Of a stretch of DNA of 49,378 bases, positions 8,800 to 16,918 are shown piece after piece. The position numbers and the translations under genes are program-made. The notes under the pieces were generated by a model. It saw only the letters and a program-made list of their open reading frames with translations. It did not search any database and was not told where the DNA came from. The DNA is from a virus. Within the stretch, counting starts at the first letter, position 1. The number at the start of each line of letters is the position of its first letter. The DNA lies in the IMG/VR virus record IMGVR_UViG_3300009151_000104, positions 1 to 49,378 of that record. One strand, 5' to 3'.

Positions 8800-9192
8800 T
8801 TACCAAACAGCATCAGGAGCCGGGACGCGGCCACGAATGTCTATGTCACGCAACACACGGCACTGGATGCCATGCACATTCATCGACCAGCCATCAGATG
8901 GGCGATAGAAAACCCAGTCATTGACGTTAACTTCAACGCCTTTGAACCAATCTTGCTCTTCGTCAACAAATGCTAACGGTCCTTTTTTAACTACAAGACC
9001 CACTTTTCCCTGATATTTGTCTTCTTCAACATACTTATCGGTTAAGTGAATGCCGCTTTTTGTCTTGTTGGGGCGGACATATGTTGCAATTAAAACATGA
9101 GTATTAAATACTTCTATCCCAGAAATATCCCCTAATTCTTTAAGAATAGATTCCTTAGGGTCTACGTCATGGTGCATCCGTGTATACGGCAT
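8800..9192 (-). CDS. GroES-like co-chaperonin
   Basis: This 130-residue protein contains the Cpn10-like pattern VLIATYVRP, a SGIHLTDK stretch, then KYQGKVGLVVKKGP and VNVNDWVFYRPSDG. These correspond to the two strands and the mobile-loop region of GroES. Phages use such proteins, like T4 gp31, with host GroEL to fold the major capsid protein. I place the start at ATG 9192 because a GAGG ribosome site lies nine bases upstream; an in-frame codon at 9264 would read through the upstream gene and its ribosome site. It lies beside the scaffold gene, which fits a head-assembly role. The GroES likeness is my reading of the sequence and would need a structure prediction. Confidence 0.65.
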   Translation of the reverse strand: MPYTRMHHDVDPKESILKELGDISGIEVFNTHVLIATYVRPNKTKSGIHLTDKYVEEDKYQGKVGLVVKKGPLAFVDEEQDWFKGVEVNVNDWVFYRPSDGWSMNVHGIQCRVLRDIDIRGRVPAPDAVW

Positions 9193-9193
9193 G

Positions 9194-9403
9194 TTATCCT
9201 CTTTCACCTGTTTTGATATTATGGTCAGCTTCAAGCATAAGTTCTTTGGCCCTTTGAAAGCCACGAATTATGCCCACTCTAAATTTGTAATCTTTGATGT
9301 CTTCGACGTTGCCATTGGCAAGAATAGCAAGCTCATCGGAAATCGCCTCGTCAATGAGGCGTCCAATTTCATACTCTAAGAGGCTGCTATATGTTTGTAC
9401 CAT
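9194..9403 (-). CDS. Small helical protein; start codon lies in a hairpin arm
   Basis: The 69-residue frame begins MVQTYSSLLEYEIGRL at ATG 9403 and is mostly alpha-helical and mixed in charge. The stop is one base before the start of the GroES-like gene. No clear ribosome site precedes ATG 9403; a GTG at 9418 in the same frame would add five residues. The putative start is inside the 11-bp inverted repeat at 9398-9429, so access to it may be controlled. Similar small proteins occur next to GroES-like genes in related phages, to my memory. Function unknown. Confidence 0.55.
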   Translation of the reverse strand: MVQTYSSLLEYEIGRLIDEAISDELAILANGNVEDIKDYKFRVGIIRGFQRAKELMLEADHNIKTGERG

Positions 9404-9429
9404 GCGGTATATATACACACCGCATGGTA
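9398..9429. repeat. Perfect 11-bp inverted repeat around a start codon
   Basis: TACCATGCGGT (9398-9408) is repeated in inverted form at 9419-9429 with a ten-base AT-rich spacer. In the leftward transcript it forms an 11-pair stem with the start codon of the downstream gene in the 3' arm. It could be an operator, a translational lock or a processing site. Confidence 0.7.
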
Positions 9430-9463
9430 TCTATTCCTATGGTAGATTTAAAACCTAAACAGT

Positions 9464-10978
9464 TTAATCTAAACCGTAAGCTTTAATCTTCTCAAGACGG
9501 CCCAATCCCCCACCAGCAGCATTGTCAATAATGTGCGTGGTCTTCATGCCTACTGGGATGTTCCCGCCGTGCTTGCGACCAATTGGAGGCATGCCGGGGC
9601 GAGCTGCGCCCATTGGAGGCAACGGTGCGCCACCCATTGGAGCGCCCATTGGAGGCACCGGAGCAGGAGGCATACCACCTGCTGGAGGTGCTGGAGGCAT
9701 TGGAGGCATTGGACGTGGTGGCATTAAAGGCATCTGCGGGGCAGCACCTTCAGCGCCATGTGGGTGGATCATGATGTTAATATTGGTCTTGCCCTTACCC
9801 TTGGCTGAACCGCCATGCTTGCGAGCAATACGGCCACCATCAACGCCGGGAACTTCATGAGGATAGCCCTGACGTACATACAAGCCACGACCAGCTTCGC
9901 CGCCAGATGCATGTTTAGTACGACCACCTTTTTTATAACCTTGCTGTTCTAAAGCAGTGGTTAAATTACGGTCAGCGTTACGCATTGCGTTAAAATCTGA
10001 TGATTTTGTTGATTGAACAGCAGGCTTATTACCTTCTTTATAAAATTTTGAAGAAGCTGCCCCAACGCGCTGCGCTTCAGTAGCGCCGCCGTCTGCTTTG
10101 CCTGTGCGGCCACCCATGCACATCTTGCATGAGCAATCCTTGTGATGCATTGCTCCGCCATCAGCCTTAAATGCCTTTGGCTTGAGGATTTTGTGCATTA
10201 ACTTCTTGTCTTGCGCTTCATCGGAATGCGCAGCGCCGCCCTTGGCATGGTGTGCGCGCACTTTACCGCCGCGCTTCTGGCCGGGGCCGGGATTTCCAGT
10301 TGGTTTTGGTCCAGTATATTTATCCGCTGGACGAGGTATCGGCATTGGAGCAGGAGGCGTTGGTAAACCACGGCCCTTCTGAGCATTCATAATTTCATCG
10401 GCGCGAATCAACTTTGCGATATCGTCTTCCGATATTCCACCAGCTACCTGCTTATGAATGCGGCCACCTTTTTTAGCAGCCATTGGAGAAATACCTGCGC
10501 GTGGCTTATTCAAAACATTGCTAGGCACAATTGCTGCGCCGGGACGAACAGAACGACGTGGCATAACTGTTGGCATATTGGATACGTTAGGGATCCCACC
10601 CATTGCCTTATGTTCACGGTTTGTTTCTTTGTGTTTAGCCCCACCGCCGCGTTTCATGCCACCAATTTTCTTAACGCCAGCGCGTTCATCGTTAGCCATT
10701 TTGTCATCGCGGTTAAGAAACCCATCTACCGACATTGCGCGGCCACCCTCTTTACGGGCTTTGCGGTCAGCGCGCTTTTTAGTGTGGGCACCCAAAACCT
10801 TGCCACCAGATTTATACTGGCGCTTGCTAACTGGACGCATGCCGTTTTGCTTATCGGCTTCAAGCATGTCAGGTGGCGACCATGACGAAGAATCCACCTT
10901 GGTATGTGGTTCTCCGCTCTGAATATTCTTCAGACGGCGCTCTGCGGCTTCACCTGCGGCTTTACGATATTCACGCAT
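9464..10978 (-). CDS. Large basic protein with many basic-GG motifs
   Basis: I choose ATG 10978 because GGAG lies seven bases upstream; a TTG at 11020 with AAGG nearby is the alternative. The 504-residue product is very basic and carries about fifteen motifs of the form K/R/H/A-x-GG (KSGG, KEGG, KRGGG, KKGG, KHGG). It shares HTKKRADRKARKEGG with the protein at 4036-4449. A CSCKMCMGG cluster (about residue 285) may bind metal. The last third has a Pro/Met/Gly low-complexity tract (about 410-465). It sits between the virion lysozyme protein and the head genes and is probably a virion protein, perhaps DNA-binding or ejected. No known domain was recognised. Confidence 0.6.
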   Translation of the reverse strand: MREYRKAAGEAAERRLKNIQSGEPHTKVDSSSWSPPDMLEADKQNGMRPVSKRQYKSGGKVLGAHTKKRADRKARKEGGRAMSVDGFLNRDDKMANDERAGVKKIGGMKRGGGAKHKETNREHKAMGGIPNVSNMPTVMPRRSVRPGAAIVPSNVLNKPRAGISPMAAKKGGRIHKQVAGGISEDDIAKLIRADEIMNAQKGRGLPTPPAPMPIPRPADKYTGPKPTGNPGPGQKRGGKVRAHHAKGGAAHSDEAQDKKLMHKILKPKAFKADGGAMHHKDCSCKMCMGGRTGKADGGATEAQRVGAASSKFYKEGNKPAVQSTKSSDFNAMRNADRNLTTALEQQGYKKGGRTKHASGGEAGRGLYVRQGYPHEVPGVDGGRIARKHGGSAKGKGKTNINIMIHPHGAEGAAPQMPLMPPRPMPPMPPAPPAGGMPPAPVPPMGAPMGGAPLPPMGAARPGMPPIGRKHGGNIPVGMKTTHIIDNAAGGGLGRLEKIKAYGLD

Positions 10979-11056
10979 TGACTTGCTCCAATACTGCAAC
11001 GACGCAGCTATTTTGACCAAACATTACCTTATTTTACCCGCTTCGACAACAGGCAT

Positions 11057-13597
11057 TTACTTCCCCAAAAGCAGTCTTAAAGCATTGGCCACAGCATCGT
11101 TATGCCCGTGATGCTGACTTGGCACTCCGCCACGCGCTACCGGAGTTGGCGCAGGCTGCTTTAATACATTAGTATTATAGTAATTTAAATCGGCCCCTTG
11201 TGCGCCACTTATAATGTCTTGAGCTAACTTGGTTTTATTGCCCAATGACTCATTACCAAGTGAAAGTTGGCCACCCCAATATTGATCCTTGGTAGGGTCA
11301 TAGGCGCGGCCAAAGTTGGTTTGGTAAATATTGCTTAATGCAGGATTAACTGTATTTTTATTGTAATAGTCAAGGTCCGCTCCTTGTGCGCCGCCTGTAA
11401 TGTCTTGGATTAGCTTGGCTTTGTTACCAAACGATTCATTACCAAGTGAAAGTTGATTGCCCCAATACTGGTCACTTGTTGGATTGTAATCACGGCCAAA
11501 ATTAGTTTGGTAAATGTTGTTTAGTGTAGGATCAACATATGCTTTCCCCACCACAGGAGAGGTTGTGGAGCCGGGATACGTAGCGGGTGTAAAGGTCGTC
11601 GCCCCCAACGGATCATAATATGTCGATGCCGAACCCGCCGCCGTCCCTGTATCGGATGGTGGTTTGTATACCGCTAAATTAGGCTTAATATCATATTTTG
11701 GCGTTGTATCAGCAGATGCTCCTGCCGCCGTTGATGCCGCTGCATCCGCCGCCATTCTTGCTTGCATGTCTGCGTCGTGGCCACTGCGATCAAATGGGCC
11801 TTTTTGTTCATTAAAACCTAAAACTGTTTTTAAATCATTTGCTGTTTTACCAGAATAATCCGATGCGCCGCCAGTATCAGAGGTGCTATTCCCTAAACCG
11901 GGATTGCTAGGGTTGATTGGCAAATAACTTAATCTTTGTGCTTCATTTGTAGGCGTTGGGCCAAATATTTTTTCTAAAAAGCCACCAATTCCGCCAGTGT
12001 TATCACTGGTGCTAGTATCTTTGGTATCGGTATCATCAAACTCCATTAATCCCGTATAAGGGTTGGTTTTGCCAGATCCGCCATGCGCTTTAAGAAGTGC
12101 AGCTTCTTTAGGATTAATGTGAGCTAGAATAGAATCATTGCCGCGGCCCATAGATTGGGCAAGCCGCAAAGCATGCTTGACATGGTCATCTGCAACGGAT
12201 CCGCCGTGTGCATACGGAGGCAAATTCATTGCCAGTCGCTGTTGTCTAATCACATCTGGATCCTCAGTGCTGCCCGTAAATGAGTATCGAGGGTCGCTCC
12301 CTTGCTTTGTGCCGCCAATTATTGCTTTCACAATGTCGGCTTTGGCCATTTGGTCATTTAAATCTGCGGGTCTTGCTATTGGGGTAGGGACGTTACTGGC
12401 GTATGCCGTTGGTTGGGCGGTATTAGGCGCAAATCCGCTAGATGCAAATTGCCCAAGCCCTCGATCCTTGCCAATCAGATTAGCTAACGCAAGCCGTTTT
12501 TCCGTAGCAGGAATGCCTGCCCCTTCATAATTGCGTGTAATTGTTTCTATTTTATCTGCTACACTACCCGGTGTGGTTAATGCTCTAGCTGTTGGAGCAT
12601 AACCGCCGCCTAAAGCTTCTTTTAACGCATAACCAAGTTGTTGTTGCGCTGTTGTGTTAGCTAATGCAGCTATTTTGTCTTTTTTTGTTACAGGGGCTGG
12701 GCCTTCTGGGTTCATCGCGGCAAAAAATTCTTTAGCTCTAGGACCAGTCCATTGAGCTAACCCATAGCCACTGCCGCTTACAGCTTGCGGATTAAATGCT
12801 TCACCTTTGTAAGTGCTTTCATATCCCAAATTACCCAAAAATGCTTTTGCACCTTCCGGCGTCAACTGTTTCCCAACCAATTGGGGATAGGACATGCCAA
12901 AAGCTGTGCTTGGATCTTGCGTAGCACTCATTACAGTGCCTTCGTAAGGGTGTTCAAGCCGCTGTTGCGTATATTCTCTAATATCTTGCGGTGCTTTAAC
13001 GTCAGTTACGCCAAGACCCGCCGCGTCACCTGTATTAATGTCTCGGCCAAATGCAAAACGGCTAACATCCGCCGTTGCCGTCCCTTCCGGCAATCCGCGG
13101 TTCATTTGAGCATCTGATATTGCCTTAGCTACGTCATCGCTGCGTTGTTGAGATTCTTTGTCCATATCCGAATCACGCTGTGCGGCTTCTTGTGCGGCCC
13201 TATCATTTGCAAAGTCACGTTCAGTTGCATCTCTGCTGTCGCTGCTGTCACTATCACGCAATTCGTTATAATGGGTTTCCGTTTCGTGTGTTTCGCTTTC
13301 GTGATCCGATCCACCCTCTTCGTAATGCTTGCGTTTCTTTTTCTTTATAGTTGTTTTAGCTAATCGTAATGCATGTTCAATGTCGTCAGCCGCCCCGCCA
13401 GAAGCGCGATGGGTGCGGCTCCATTCTTGCAATTCTTGTAATGACTGGGGCATATCAATCTTCCGTTCATTGTATAGGATAGACGTTGGATCGTCTGATG
13501 CCCTTACCATAGGCTTGGGTGTAGGATGAGTTTTAGCCCAATTTTGCAATTCTTTTAATGAATGCGGCAATTCAATAGGGTCATCATAATTAGCCAT
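11057..13597 (-). CDS. Virion protein with phage lysozyme domain and repeats
   Basis: This 846-residue protein has a recognisable domain at residues 245-378, of the phage tail-lysozyme type (Phage_lysozyme2). It contains GNLGYESTYKG, with Glu260 as likely catalytic acid, and SGYGLAQWTGPRAKEF. The N-terminus carries two copies of an LPxSLxELQxWxxTH motif (residues 10-24 and 49-63). A charged Asp/Ser/Glu region follows (95-165). Near the end there are two 55-residue repeats (692-746 and 754-808), each with IYQTNFGR, QYWG and LSLGNES, resembling DUF4214. A GG...ALRLA motif occurs at 67-80, 465-480 and at the extreme C-terminus. It is probably ejected or tail-bound and opens peptidoglycan during entry. 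It lies immediately downstream of the portal gene. Confidence 0.7.
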   Translation of the reverse strand: MANYDDPIELPHSLKELQNWAKTHPTPKPMVRASDDPTSILYNERKIDMPQSLQELQEWSRTHRASGGAADDIEHALRLAKTTIKKKKRKHYEEGGSDHESETHETETHYNELRDSDSSDSRDATERDFANDRAAQEAAQRDSDMDKESQQRSDDVAKAISDAQMNRGLPEGTATADVSRFAFGRDINTGDAAGLGVTDVKAPQDIREYTQQRLEHPYEGTVMSATQDPSTAFGMSYPQLVGKQLTPEGAKAFLGNLGYESTYKGEAFNPQAVSGSGYGLAQWTGPRAKEFFAAMNPEGPAPVTKKDKIAALANTTAQQQLGYALKEALGGGYAPTARALTTPGSVADKIETITRNYEGAGIPATEKRLALANLIGKDRGLGQFASSGFAPNTAQPTAYASNVPTPIARPADLNDQMAKADIVKAIIGGTKQGSDPRYSFTGSTEDPDVIRQQRLAMNLPPYAHGGSVADDHVKHALRLAQSMGRGNDSILAHINPKEAALLKAHGGSGKTNPYTGLMEFDDTDTKDTSTSDNTGGIGGFLEKIFGPTPTNEAQRLSYLPINPSNPGLGNSTSDTGGASDYSGKTANDLKTVLGFNEQKGPFDRSGHDADMQARMAADAAASTAAGASADTTPKYDIKPNLAVYKPPSDTGTAAGSASTYYDPLGATTFTPATYPGSTTSPVVGKAYVDPTLNNIYQTNFGRDYNPTSDQYWGNQLSLGNESFGNKAKLIQDITGGAQGADLDYYNKNTVNPALSNIYQTNFGRAYDPTKDQYWGGQLSLGNESLGNKTKLAQDIISGAQGADLNYYNTNVLKQPAPTPVARGGVPSQHHGHNDAVANALRLLLGK

Positions 13598-13604
13598 GCT
13601 TCAC

Positions 13605-15899
13605 CTATTGTATAACGCCGCCAGGGGTGGGTGTCATAGGCTGTTCATTGCCTTCAAGGCGTTGAAGCATGCCCGGATCAAGTATTTGCCGCACAATTCC
13701 CAAGCCAGCGGGGTTTGCAGCCATTTCTTCAGCTAATTTAACCGCAGCAAGACGTTCACGGCTTTCGCGATCCCGCTTGCGATTGGTCGCATCAAGCTGT
13801 GCATCAATGTTTTTCTGTTGTATTTCAGCCATCTTAACCTGTTCTTCAGGCGACATACCTTGCCCACCGCCCATTTTCTTTTGGGTTTCGGCAACTTTAG
13901 TCTGCGCTTCCATCATTTTAGATTGCGCAGTAATCATCGCAGCCTGACCAGCCATTTGCGCAGCTTGAGCCTGCGGATCTGGCGGTTGTGGGTTGTTTAC
14001 CGGGTCGCGCAACAGCGAATTAGCGTTGCTCCAACCCAATGTAAGCAGTGCTTCACGGTTAACCGCATCCAAATTGTACAATGTCGGAGCTGTTTGAGCC
14101 ATTTGAACCAGTGCAGTTACCTTCATAACGCGCTGAATATGGCTTGCCGTGTTAGGGTCTGCCTGAGGAACTAATTCATAATTATCCAATGCGTCTAGAA
14201 ATGTTTTCTCACTCCATTTATTGGCAGGACGTTTATTTCTTTGCCAAAATGATTCGGGATGCTCCCTAAAGCATTGAGCTAACAATTGAAATTCGTCTGC
14301 TTGAGCTGCATGCATGCGCTTGTGAACGCTATTAAGCAGCTTTTGTGCTTGCTCAATCATAGCTAACATGGTTCCAACAGGCGCATCTGCCTTGCCTTCG
14401 CCTACTTGCATCTCTGCGGTGCCGCCTAACCGCTGTCCATATTGGCTAATTGTCTCAGCAAATGCGGCTAATGCGCCAGATGGTTCTTTATAAGGCAATG
14501 GCATGACTGCTTGTTGGATGGGCATGCCTGCCGTATCAATTTGTGCCCCCCCACCGGGAGGAACACGGAAGATATTGCTGTTCTGACGGCCAGATGTCTT
14601 GGCATACAAAAAGCCGGGGAAGTTAGAATACATACCTGCGTCAAGCAATTCACGCCAAACTGCCGTTAAGCCGTTGGTTGTATTGCCTAAAATGTGAAGC
14701 AAGCCCATGCCATAGAATTTAAGGCCCGGCACAAAATCGTATTTAACAAAATGAGTATTAGCTTCAGGCAATTCTTGATCTTCTTCATCATAATTCCTAA
14801 CAATATTAAGAATTTGTTTAGAAGATACGTCAATGGTTACGCGATAAGGTACTTCCAAGCCAGATGGCTCGCCATCAATTTCATGCTCATAGCCCGGAAT
14901 ATCTAACTCGCAGTAGCACTCATATATTTCGCGGTCCCGATCTTCAGCAACATTGATGTCGTCCTGTATGCCTTGGATGGCGTTCTTTTCTTTTTGAACG
15001 GCGTCAAGTTCCTTCTGCTTGGTTTGTCCCAAATCGACATCACGGTAGGCACCAATAATCTGCATCCGTTTGACAACCGAAGGACGCATAGAGATTCTAT
15101 GGGTAATACGCCGAGCATTTGAGAGATCCGTTGCTTCATTGTTGACAATTAAATCATCCGCATCAACCGTTTCGGAGACAGGACGATTGCGTAGGGGGCA
15201 ATAGTAGACCTTCTTAAAGGCCGACCCGCCAAACCCAAGCATGAAAAGCATTTTATCCGTGTCAGGATAATACTCTTTAGCTACTGCAGTCAAATAATGA
15301 TTGAAATCTCTTTCTAAATATTCTGCCTGCTGGTCCATTTCTGGACCGCCTTGATTGCTGTCAACTCTTACTTTAACAGGCCCGTCAGTGGGCAAGAGTT
15401 CTGCCCTTGCATTCGCTTGAAAACGCAATACGGATTCCAACAGGAGCGGGTGGCGGATACGGGACATTCCTTCAACAGGTGCGCCATCGGCTGTGCCTTG
15501 CTGACCCGGAATTTCAATCTTAAGGCCCAGTAGTCGTAAACCCTGTGCGCGGTCTTCAATCCATTCTTTGCGGCTGTCGATATCTTCCTCAATGCCTTTA
15601 ATAAGACGATGCGCAATCTCAGACAGCGCATTTTCATCCATTTCTTCGGCCAGATTTTCATGCCAACCTTCTGTTTTTTTCTTTTTAGAAGATTCAATAG
15701 GACGCCCATCCAAGGAAACGCTAATAGAACCGTCCCCGTGGTCAATACGGAGAACATTGCCATCAATGTCCATTTCTGGCTGGTCAGCATCGTCATCCGC
15801 ATCCATTACAATGACGGTTTCTTGCCCCTCACCAAGAGGCAAATCCGGCTGATCTTGGTCAAGGCGAATGTTAGGGACTAATCCGGGCACCAAAGCCAT
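13605..15899 (-). CDS. Portal protein, P22/SU10 type
   Basis: This 764-residue protein has the portal layout of podoviruses with P22-like tails. An acidic, disordered N-terminus (about 70 residues) is followed by the clip/stem/wing core, which includes PLLLESVLRFQANARAEL, GFGGSAFKKVYY, VKYDFVPGLKFYGMGLLH and LLDAGMYSNFPGFLY. The C-terminal 130 residues are Gln/Ala/Met-rich helix (AQAAQMAGQAAMITAQ), matching the barrel helix of long portals. It forms the dodecameric DNA gate at one capsid vertex and docks terminase and adaptor. Its size is close to the 725 residues of P22 gp1. It lies downstream of the large terminase gene, separated by four small genes. Confidence 0.85.
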   Translation of the reverse strand: MALVPGLVPNIRLDQDQPDLPLGEGQETVIVMDADDDADQPEMDIDGNVLRIDHGDGSISVSLDGRPIESSKKKKTEGWHENLAEEMDENALSEIAHRLIKGIEEDIDSRKEWIEDRAQGLRLLGLKIEIPGQQGTADGAPVEGMSRIRHPLLLESVLRFQANARAELLPTDGPVKVRVDSNQGGPEMDQQAEYLERDFNHYLTAVAKEYYPDTDKMLFMLGFGGSAFKKVYYCPLRNRPVSETVDADDLIVNNEATDLSNARRITHRISMRPSVVKRMQIIGAYRDVDLGQTKQKELDAVQKEKNAIQGIQDDINVAEDRDREIYECYCELDIPGYEHEIDGEPSGLEVPYRVTIDVSSKQILNIVRNYDEEDQELPEANTHFVKYDFVPGLKFYGMGLLHILGNTTNGLTAVWRELLDAGMYSNFPGFLYAKTSGRQNSNIFRVPPGGGAQIDTAGMPIQQAVMPLPYKEPSGALAAFAETISQYGQRLGGTAEMQVGEGKADAPVGTMLAMIEQAQKLLNSVHKRMHAAQADEFQLLAQCFREHPESFWQRNKRPANKWSEKTFLDALDNYELVPQADPNTASHIQRVMKVTALVQMAQTAPTLYNLDAVNREALLTLGWSNANSLLRDPVNNPQPPDPQAQAAQMAGQAAMITAQSKMMEAQTKVAETQKKMGGGQGMSPEEQVKMAEIQQKNIDAQLDATNRKRDRESRERLAAVKLAEEMAANPAGLGIVRQILDPGMLQRLEGNEQPMTPTPGGVIQ

Positions 15900-15940
15900 G
15901 TGCTGTATCCTGTGAAAATATTCAGCACACTATAAGCCAA

Positions 15941-16201
15941 TTATGCTTTGTTCGCAAATGTATCGTCGTCGTCTTTGTCGTTATAATCAAGGTCGGGTTT
16001 CTCAAGCGCCTCAATCATGCGCAAAAGTTCAAGCCGCAACTCATCTTTGGTATCACCCCAAGGCTTTACTGGCTCGCTGGTCATACCTTGTACATTGCCA
16101 TCGTTATCGTAAAAAACCTCATGAATGGCGTATCCAAAGTCTGGATCGCCAAACAAATTACGGGTTTCGTACTTAATGACCCTATGATTCCAAGTCATCA
16201 T
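15941..16201 (-). CDS. Small conserved phage protein
   Basis: This 86-residue protein contains TWNHRVIKYETRN and GYAIHEVFYDNDGNVQGMT, then SEPVKPWGDTKDELRLELLRM. The pattern is a small beta domain (WNYRI...AIHEVYYDENG) plus an acidic helix. I know it as a frequent hypothetical protein in phages and some proteobacteria. The C-terminus is strongly acidic. A good ribosome site (AAGGAG) precedes two adjacent ATG codons, 16201 and 16198. Function unknown. Confidence 0.6.
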   Translation of the reverse strand: MMTWNHRVIKYETRNLFGDPDFGYAIHEVFYDNDGNVQGMTSEPVKPWGDTKDELRLELLRMIEALEKPDLDYNDKDDDDTFANKA

Positions 16202-16232
16202 ATGCGTCTCCTTTTGTAAGACGCTTGCTTAT

Positions 16233-16421
16233 TTACATGGTTTGCAAATTTTCGTCAAGTGACTCAGCTAAAACCTTGATGAGATTGACAGCTATACTGC
16301 GCTTAAGGCGGAATTGATGAAATTTAGTGTCAATAACGAGGGACAGTTTTACGTAACCGTCCCCCATATTTTTAGCGACAACTGTTTCAATCGTTGGAAA
16401 TTTCTTTTTTTCTTCGGTCAT
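16233..16421 (-). CDS. Small hypothetical protein, 62 residues
   Basis: I start it at ATG 16421 because this codon overlaps the stop of the upstream gene (ATGA), the coupling seen throughout the cluster; an upstream in-frame start at 16439 would overlap more. The product is basic at the N-terminus (MTEEKKKFPTIETVV), with a beta segment (YVKLSLVIDTKFHQFRL) and a helix (AVNLIKVLAESL). It is not recognised beyond a resemblance to small phage proteins between terminase and portal. Confidence 0.5.
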   Translation of the reverse strand: MTEEKKKFPTIETVVAKNMGDGYVKLSLVIDTKFHQFRLKRSIAVNLIKVLAESLDENLQTM

Positions 16422-16651
16422 GGACCAACCATTCCACAATATCCATAATCATCACTATAAACCCAATCTTGGGTTTCAGCATCGTCCCACGAGGCCCATC
16501 GCCACGCCGCGCACAAAGTTGAAACACACGGTTTACCAATTGGCGAACCGTCTACGGTTATTTCTTTGCCCGGCATATTGTTTCCCCTGCCAAGGGGACA
16601 AATCAGCTTGGACATTTCCTCTGGCGTCATATAATGCGGGTTGTCGGCCAT
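16418..16651 (-). CDS. Small Cys/Trp-rich phage protein
   Basis: This 77-residue protein has the pattern LICPLGR, then PCVSTLCAAWRWASW, then YGYCGMVGP. The cysteines before an (A/M)AWRW motif recur in small phage proteins that I know as hypothetical, and may form a metal site. The start abuts the upstream stop (TAA then ATG), and its own stop overlaps the next start. Function unknown. Confidence 0.55.
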   Translation of the reverse strand: MADNPHYMTPEEMSKLICPLGRGNNMPGKEITVDGSPIGKPCVSTLCAAWRWASWDDAETQDWVYSDDYGYCGMVGP

Positions 16652-16909
16652 TTACGTAGGTTCCGCTGGTAAAAAACCAATTGGTTCGCCAGTTTCATTA
16701 TCTAAAAGCTCAATTTCAAACACACGGTCTGTCGGCAAATAAGCCAACAAATATGATTCAGGATAAGGATTATCCTCGGTTTTAGGCGGATAATTGTAAA
16801 ATTTTACCGCCCCTTCATATATATCGCAGCTATCAGCTCTAATATAAAGATGGTCTACGCCAGAATTATCGTACTTATTAAGCGTTATTTGCCAAGCATA
16901 CTTGCCCAT
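16652..16909 (-). CDS. Small hypothetical protein, 85 residues
   Basis: The likely start is ATG 16909, with AGGAG six bases upstream of an adjacent GTG; GTG 16912 is the alternative. The sequence (MGKYAWQITLNKYDNSG, then DRVFEIELLDNETGEPIGF) suggests a single small beta-rich domain, similar in style to small phage proteins with an AWQITL-type start. It is the first gene downstream of the large terminase. Function unknown. Confidence 0.5.
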   Translation of the reverse strand: MGKYAWQITLNKYDNSGVDHLYIRADSCDIYEGAVKFYNYPPKTEDNPYPESYLLAYLPTDRVFEIELLDNETGEPIGFLPAEPT

Positions 16910-16918
16910 CACTATCTC

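Noticed and set aside
9522-9860. Plus-strand Gly/Pro-rich frame resembling a structural protein
   Set aside because: It is the reverse reading of the Pro/Met/Gly tract of the basic protein on the other strand, and it has no ribosome site.
10454-10922. Two overlapping plus-strand frames of about 150 residues
   Set aside because: They are antisense to the basic GG-motif protein and have no ribosome sites; their composition mirrors its low-complexity codons.
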